Source of the DNA: JASEJA01 sp038872535
Lineage (GTDB): Archaea; Thermoproteota; Bathyarchaeia; Bathyarchaeales; Bathycorpusculaceae
Direction: 5' to 3'
Length of the DNA: 64,000 bases
Assembly (NCBI GenBank): GCA_038872535.1
Contig: JAVZJY010000003.1
Coordinates: forward strand, 30,465-94,464
Below are positions 59,288 through 64,000 of the stretch, piece by piece (position 1 is the stretch's first letter; the number at the start of each line of letters is the position of its first letter). The position numbers were made by a program, and so were the translations under genes. The notes beneath the pieces were generated by a model. It saw only the letters and a list, made by a program, of their open reading frames with translations. It ran no database searches and was not told where the DNA came from.

Positions 59288-60817
59288 GTGGTGGCTCAAA
59301 CAACCTTTGAAGAAATTAGCGCTTCCGACTTTTTCTACCGTAATCGTGACATTGCTGGTTTTACTAATCCGTCTAGAGCCATTTTTGCAGCCATAAGGGA
59401 ATTGGTGGAAAACTCTTTAGACGCTGCTGAAAACCTCAAAATTCCACCCGACATTTACGTTAGGCTTTCCTATGAGGGAGAAGCCAGCAAAGAAACTCAG
59501 ATTTATAAGTTAAGGGTTGAAGACAATGGAATTGGAGTTCCTCCAAGGCACATACCATCAGCTTTTGGACAAGTGCTTTACGGCTCAAAATATAAACTGA
59601 AACAGCAGAGAGGAACCTTTGGTTTAGGCGGAAAAATGGCGCTTCTTTACGGACAAATAACCACGCATCAGCCAGCCACCATAATTTCAAGCACTGGTAT
59701 AACGAAAATTTACATGTATAAGCTTATGATTGACATCCAAAGAAACCGTCCCCTAATACTTGACAGAAAAATTTTACTAAACAAAGAGCAGTGGCGGGGA
59801 ACAATAGTTGAATTCACATTGGAAGGCGACTATTTCAGGGCTATGCCAAAAATTCTTGACTATTTCAAGCAGACGGCTATGGTGAACCCCTATGCGAACT
59901 TAACCTTTGTTGACCCTAAAGGTAGACTCTACAAATTCACAAGAATCACAAAAGAAATGCCGGAACCGCCGAAAGAAACTAAGCCACATCCATACGGCGT
60001 CGATGTAGAACTTCTGCAAAGGCTAATACAGATAACACCTCACAAAAACATGCTTGACTTTTTGAAAAACCACTTCCACAGAGTCGGCGAAGTCACAGCC
60101 CAAAAGTTTTTGGAGTTCAGCAACCTAAGCCCCTCAAAAAACCCAAAGAAACTCACTCATGAAGAAATTGTCAGATTAATGCACATGCTCAAAAAGTTTA
60201 AGGATTTCTTGGCACCGGATGCAAGTTGCCTTTCACCTTTGGGCGAGGAACTGCTAAAGGCTGGAATAATGAAGGAGCTTAAACCAGAATTTGTTGCTGT
60301 TCACCAGCGTAAGCCTGCAACTTATGCTGGTCATCCCTTCATTGTTGAAGTTGGAATAGCCTATGGAGGGGAAATTCCGAAAAAAGATGGGTTCTTAATT
60401 TACCGTTTTGCTAACAGAATTCCACTGCTTTATGATGAAGCAAGCGATGTTTCAGTTAAAGTTATTGAGGCTATGAACTGGCGCAGATACAAGGTTACGC
60501 CAGACATGCCAATCGCCATAATGGTTCACATCTGCAGCACTAAAGTTCCATACAAAACCGTTGGCAAAGAATTCATTGCTGACAGACCAGAAGTTAGAAG
60601 GGAAATAGCCAACGGGCTTAGGGAGGTTGCCCGACAAATCCAACACTTCTTAACAAGAATAGAGCATGTGGATAGGGAAAAGAAAAGATTGGGAGTTTTC
60701 AGTAAATATTTGCCAAAAATAGCCCAATTTTCAGCCAAGCTGGCTGGAAAAGAGAAGCTTCCGGATATTGACAAATTATTAAGGAGTGTGAAACGTTTTG
60801 GAGCAGAAGAAACATAA
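59288..60817 (+). CDS. top6B: DNA topoisomerase VI subunit B
   Basis: ATPase subunit of the type IIB topoisomerase (509 aa). The GHKL fold appears as E-L-V-E-N-S-L-D-A-A near 39, V-E-D-N-G-I-G-V-P near 76 and G-T-F-G-L-G-G-K-M-A near 112. The helix-2-turn-helix (about 230-305) and transducer domains follow; a Lys near 425 in the G-K-E-F-I region is the likely switch Lys. GTG starts at 59288 or 59291. It overlaps subunit A by 20 bp, a common archaeal order. Confidence 0.96.
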   Translation: MVAQTTFEEISASDFFYRNRDIAGFTNPSRAIFAAIRELVENSLDAAENLKIPPDIYVRLSYEGEASKETQIYKLRVEDNGIGVPPRHIPSAFGQVLYGSKYKLKQQRGTFGLGGKMALLYGQITTHQPATIISSTGITKIYMYKLMIDIQRNRPLILDRKILLNKEQWRGTIVEFTLEGDYFRAMPKILDYFKQTAMVNPYANLTFVDPKGRLYKFTRITKEMPEPPKETKPHPYGVDVELLQRLIQITPHKNMLDFLKNHFHRVGEVTAQKFLEFSNLSPSKNPKKLTHEEIVRLMHMLKKFKDFLAPDASCLSPLGEELLKAGIMKELKPEFVAVHQRKPATYAGHPFIVEVGIAYGGEIPKKDGFLIYRFANRIPLLYDEASDVSVKVIEAMNWRRYKVTPDMPIAIMVHICSTKVPYKTVGKEFIADRPEVRREIANGLREVARQIQHFLTRIEHVDREKKRLGVFSKYLPKIAQFSAKLAGKEKLPDIDKLLRSVKRFGAEET

Positions 60818-61889
60818 AATTAGCATGATTGAAAAGCGAAAAGAAGTTTTATCAGGTTTAGAGAATCTTGGAATTAAAACTTATGAACAGCTTGACAGCG
60901 GATATTTCCCATCAATAACAATGCCAAGCCGTTCAACAGAAAACATCCACTACGACCCACAATTGAGACAGTATATTTTGGGTGATAGAACTGTTCGGAG
61001 AAGCACCCGCAACATTCGCCACCTAAAACCCTTCACGCAACTCATTTGGGCTGCGCTGTTTTCTCATGAACTTACTTCGCAAAGAAAAACATCCACCCTA
61101 AGAGATGTTTATTATTCAGCTCAAGCCTACGAAATGACATTCACAGACCAAGAAGAATCAAACAACATCATAACGGATTTAGAAACAGTTTTGGGATTTT
61201 CAAGAGAAGACTTCAGCATATTTCCAGAAGAACGCTCAGCAGTTTTCGGAGACCTAACAATAGAATATACTGTGCCAGGATATGAGGGAAGAACACTAAA
61301 CTTGACTTCACATCCAGACGGCGTTTTAATTGGACCAGCTTTAACATCAGCCGAATTTGTAAAAACAACAGCAGACAAGGTTATAGCCATAGAAAAAGGC
61401 GGCTTGTTCACACGCTTCATAGAAGAAAACGTGCACAAAAAGTTTAACGCCATACTCGTCTTGACGGCTGGGCAAGCGCCGAGAGCTACACGACATTTCA
61501 TTAGAAGATTGAACCAAGAACTGAACCTTCCAGTTTACATTTTCACAGACGGCGACCCATGGGGAATGCACATAGCCATGGTTATAATTTCTGGTTCTGC
61601 AAACGCAGCCCACCTACGCGAGTTGAACACGCCGGACGCAAAATGGAGCGGCGTTTGGGCAACAGACATAGTGAATTATAAGTTGCCAACAGACCCATTG
61701 GATGAGGTGGATATGAAGAGGCTTTATGAATTGCAGCGAGACCCACGCTACAAAGACCCACTGTGGCAAAGGGAAATTAAGACTTTTATGAAGATTAGGA
61801 AGAAGGCGGAGCAGGAAGCCTTCAGCAGATACGGCTTAACATACATAGTTGACGAATACTTGCCGGAAAAACTTAAGATGGAAAAGTGA
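60798..61889 (+). CDS. top6A: DNA topoisomerase VI subunit A
   Basis: Spo11-like catalytic subunit (363 aa) that makes the double-strand break. The active-site Tyr lies in T-L-R-D-V-Y-Y-S near 99-106, and the Toprim motifs are A-I-E-K-G-G-L-F near 196 and F-T-D-G-D-P-W-G-M near 250. TTG start inside the end of subunit B. Replaces gyrase as the main decatenase. Confidence 0.96.
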   Translation: MEQKKHKISMIEKRKEVLSGLENLGIKTYEQLDSGYFPSITMPSRSTENIHYDPQLRQYILGDRTVRRSTRNIRHLKPFTQLIWAALFSHELTSQRKTSTLRDVYYSAQAYEMTFTDQEESNNIITDLETVLGFSREDFSIFPEERSAVFGDLTIEYTVPGYEGRTLNLTSHPDGVLIGPALTSAEFVKTTADKVIAIEKGGLFTRFIEENVHKKFNAILVLTAGQAPRATRHFIRRLNQELNLPVYIFTDGDPWGMHIAMVIISGSANAAHLRELNTPDAKWSGVWATDIVNYKLPTDPLDEVDMKRLYELQRDPRYKDPLWQREIKTFMKIRKKAEQEAFSRYGLTYIVDEYLPEKLKMEK

Positions 61890-61963
61890 AGCCTAAAGGG
61901 AAATTTAAAATAACCGTTTATATCTTTAGTTAAAAGCACATCAAAAACGAAAGAGGACTAAAA

Positions 61964-62164
61964 ATGAGCGAGGAAGAGGGCGGTTTCGGAATAACATTGG
62001 CTGAAAAATTCTTCGGCCTATTAATCATGATTATTGGCGCCATAGCTACATACTACACATTCACAAGCTTTAACGATTTGGGAGCCTACACGGGATTCTT
62101 CGGATTCCTAAGTATTGTATTGTTGGCTTTGGGCGTTTTAATGTTAACTGCAAAAACAGAATAG
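61964..62164 (+). CDS. Small two-TM membrane protein
   Basis: A 66-aa protein with helices near 12-31 and 43-61 and an acidic N-terminus. A TATA box at 61917-61924 (TTTATATC) and GAGGA nine bases before the ATG support it as a real, separately transcribed gene. No family is recognised. Confidence 0.55.
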   Translation: MSEEEGGFGITLAEKFFGLLIMIIGAIATYYTFTSFNDLGAYTGFFGFLSIVLLALGVLMLTAKTE

Positions 62165-62260
62165 TGCCAAAATCATGCGTTTGTTAGGAATGGTTTATTT
62201 ATTCTGGAATGCGTATAAACCGTTAGTTTATTCAGTGTTAGAAAAAGAGGCTGTTGCGGA

Positions 62261-64000
62261 ATGTCTATTCGTCAGCCTATTGTTTGCGTTCTGGGTCATG
62301 TGGATACTGGTAAGACTTTGCTTTTGGACAAAATTCGCAAAACAAGCGTTCAGGCTCGTGAGGCTGGGGGGATTACGCAGCATATTGGTGCAAGTTTCTT
62401 TCCTGTTGATACGCTTAAGCAGCTTGTTGGTCCGTTGTTGTCTATGGTTAAGGGTGAGTTGGAAATTCCCGGCTTGCTTGTTATTGACACGCCTGGGCAT
62501 GAAGCTTTTACTAATTTGCGTAAGCGGGGTGGAAGCGTTGCCGACATAGCCATTCTTGTCATTGATATTTTGAGGGGTTTTGAGGCTCAAACTTATGAGT
62601 GTATAGAAATTTTGAAGGCTCGAAAGACGCCTTTTTTGGTGGCCGCAAACAAGATAGACCGCATTCCAGGATGGAATTCTTATCCGGACACGCCTTTTTT
62701 GAAGGCTTATCAGATGCAGGATACTTATGTGAAGCAAGATTTGGATAATAGGATATATGATATTATTGGGGTTTTTTCGCGTCAAGGTTTTAGGGCAGAC
62801 CGTTTCGACCGCATAAAGGATTTTACGAAAACTGTGGCTATTGTGCCCACAAGCGCAAAAACTGGCGAGGGCATAACAGAGCTTCTTATGGTTTTGGTTG
62901 GTTTGACACAGCAATTTTTGAAGAAGGAGCTGCAGACAACCCGCGGACCGGCGAAGGGCACGGTTTTGGAGGTTAAGGAAGAGCCTGGTTTGGGTTTGAC
63001 GCTTAACACTATTGTTTATGATGGAATATTGCGGAAGGATGATTTGATTGTTGTTGGCGGCAAAGAAAAACCCATTGTAACGCGGATTAGGGCTATTTTG
63101 GTTCCCAAACCATTAGATGAGATTAGGGATCCGCGTGACCGTTTTTCTTCTGTGGATTCTGTTTCTGCGGCGGCTGGGGTGAAGATTGTGGCGCCTGGTT
63201 TGGAGGGAGCCTTAGCTGGGGCGCCTTTGTATGCTGTTGGCGAGGGGGAAAAGGCTGAGGATTATGTTAAGGCGGTTTCTGAAGAGATTGAGCGTATAAG
63301 GATTGCGACGGATGTGGAGGGGGTTGTTTTGAAGGCGGACACGCTTGGCTCTTTAGAGGCTATTGCCGAAAACCTAAAGCGTAATAATGTGCCGATTCGG
63401 CTGGCGGATGTGGGGGACGTTTCAAAACGGGATGTTACGGAAGCGTCTGTTGTTAGGGAGCATGAGCCTTATTATGGGGTTGTTTTGGCTTTTAACGTCA
63501 AAGTTTTGCCAGACGCCCAAGAAGAAGCAAATGCTAAAGGTGTTCAGATTTTTCAGGAAAAAATAATTTACCATTTAATAGATAATTATTTGTCTTGGCT
63601 TAAGAGTCAACGGGAAGCAAAGATTGAGCAGGAATTTGCGAATCTGGTTAAACCCGCCAAGATTCAGATAATGGAAGGTTATGTTTTCAGAAGGGCGAAA
63701 CCAGCAATAGTTGGCGTGGAAGTTTTGGCTGGAAGGATTAAGCCTAAACTTGCGCTTATAAGGGCTGAGGATGGCGAGGAAGTGGGCGAAATACAGCAGA
63801 TTCAAGAAAAGGGTAAAGCCCTATCAGAAGCGGGTAAAGGTATGCAAGTAGCCATAAGCCTTGACAAGCCTATGGTTGGTAGGCACATTTTTGAGAAGGA
63901 TATTTTGTATGTGAAGGTGCCAGAACAACACGCGAAGGCTTTGCAGACTATGTTTATGGATAAGTTGAGTGTGGAGGAGCAGGAAGCATTAAACGAATAT
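62261..64000 (+). CDS. infB: Translation initiation factor aIF5B (IF-2 homologue), partial
   Basis: 580 codons up to the window edge, still open, with about 10-20 expected beyond it. The GTPase domain starts almost at the N-terminus: G-H-V-D-T-G-K-T (G1, near 12), D-T-P-G-H-E-A-F (G3, near 76) and N-K-I-D-R (G4, near 130). Domain II, the D-S-V-S-A-A-A-G-V segment, domain III (K-A-D-T-L-G-S-L-E) and the domain IV start all follow. It joins the ribosomal subunits during initiation. Start set at ATG 62261 for the family's short N-terminus; overlapping frames in the same DNA are spurious. Confidence 0.95.
   Translation, partial: MSIRQPIVCVLGHVDTGKTLLLDKIRKTSVQAREAGGITQHIGASFFPVDTLKQLVGPLLSMVKGELEIPGLLVIDTPGHEAFTNLRKRGGSVADIAILVIDILRGFEAQTYECIEILKARKTPFLVAANKIDRIPGWNSYPDTPFLKAYQMQDTYVKQDLDNRIYDIIGVFSRQGFRADRFDRIKDFTKTVAIVPTSAKTGEGITELLMVLVGLTQQFLKKELQTTRGPAKGTVLEVKEEPGLGLTLNTIVYDGILRKDDLIVVGGKEKPIVTRIRAILVPKPLDEIRDPRDRFSSVDSVSAAAGVKIVAPGLEGALAGAPLYAVGEGEKAEDYVKAVSEEIERIRIATDVEGVVLKADTLGSLEAIAENLKRNNVPIRLADVGDVSKRDVTEASVVREHEPYYGVVLAFNVKVLPDAQEEANAKGVQIFQEKIIYHLIDNYLSWLKSQREAKIEQEFANLVKPAKIQIMEGYVFRRAKPAIVGVEVLAGRIKPKLALIRAEDGEEVGEIQQIQEKGKALSEAGKGMQVAISLDKPMVGRHIFEKDILYVKVPEQHAKALQTMFMDKLSVEEQEALNEY

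Noticed and set aside
62175..62549. Open frame on the plus strand at the start of the infB region
   Set aside because: It is an alternate frame of aIF5B: the G1-G4 motifs are in the frame starting at 62261, which stays open to the window edge.
62228..62914. 228-codon antisense frame
   Set aside because: Antisense shadow of the aIF5B GTPase domain, low-complexity composition, no motif or ribosome site.
1..64000. tRNA, rRNA and CRISPR
   Set aside because: Reading the intergenic spaces by eye, I found no tRNA-like cloverleaf, rRNA segment, or regularly spaced repeat array. A tRNAscan-SE run would be decisive.

Overview
The window is archaeal chromosomal DNA. The evidence is a proteasome alpha / SBDS / exosome (Rrp4-Rrp41-Rrp42) operon, eL43 and eL41 ribosomal proteins, prefoldin, thermosome, topoisomerase VI, a B-family DNA polymerase with archaeal motifs, RadB, CDP-archaeol synthase, AglB/Stt3, KEOPS subunits, TATA/BRE promoters and frequent GTG/TTG starts. 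Gene order, a TackOD1-like zinc-ribbon protein, an ECF transporter and a histidine-degradation set suggest a TACK-group archaeon, most likely a Bathyarchaeia lineage; that placement is inference. Three runs of 97-98 N mark scaffold joins, so this is probably a metagenome-assembled genome. Two joins carry an unmerged terminal overlap of about 130 bp and should be collapsed.

Layout. 1-6.2 kb: ParB-like and AIM24-like genes, then the proteasome/exosome/ribosome-biogenesis operon (psmA, sbds, rrp4, rrp41, rrp42, eL43, Brix-domain protein, pcc1). 6.2-8.3 kb: a decayed glycosyltransferase, prefoldin beta, DUF3194 and a DHH phosphoesterase. 8.3-10.8 kb: an ECF energizing module (two ATPases and EcfT); a QueT-like S component lies apart at 30 kb behind a structured leader. 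10.8-11.6 kb: hexulose-phosphate isomerase and a 28-residue eL41. 11.7-17.3 kb: a type IV pilus-like cluster (ATPase, two TadC/FlaJ-type membrane proteins, a pilin and a 603-aa pilin-tagged surface protein). 17.3-25.2 kb: mixed metabolism and small proteins (TackOD1 protein, zinc ribbon, endonuclease IV, two MoeA copies, agmatinase). 25.2-35.5 kb: rRNA/tRNA m5C methyltransferase, PolB, QueT, a SecB-like protein, GlcNAc-1-P transferase, AglB, GcvT and a zinc ribbon.

35.6-47.8 kb: topoisomerase IA, an OSTC/OST3-like membrane protein, CarS, RadB, an RNase H-fold protein with the Clp1-type RNA kinase, endonuclease III, a PAC4-like proteasome chaperone with a UbiD decarboxylase, a CBS protein, a gap-broken Sua5 and the thermosome. 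47.9-53.4 kb: histidine catabolism (hutU, hutI, ftcD) with a membrane-anchored glycosidase-like gene between. 53.5-64 kb: phosphoribosyltransferase, Cgi121, THUMP protein, isoaspartyl peptidase, a 25-residue Glu/Trp microprotein, ABCE1, cytidine deaminase, topoisomerase VI B and A, and aIF5B running off the right edge.

How it fits together. Most of the window is core information processing: RNA decay and ribosome maturation, translation initiation and recycling, t6A synthesis (Pcc1, Cgi121, Sua5) and DNA repair/topology. Around it are an N-glycosylation set (GlcNAc-1-P transferase, AglB and a candidate accessory subunit), a surface pilus and pathways for histidine, agmatine and Mo/W cofactor. 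The items most worth following up are the acidic Glu/Trp microprotein, the OSTC-like subunit, the possible pseudoknot leader of queT, the SecB-like protein and the RNase H-fold / Clp1 pair.
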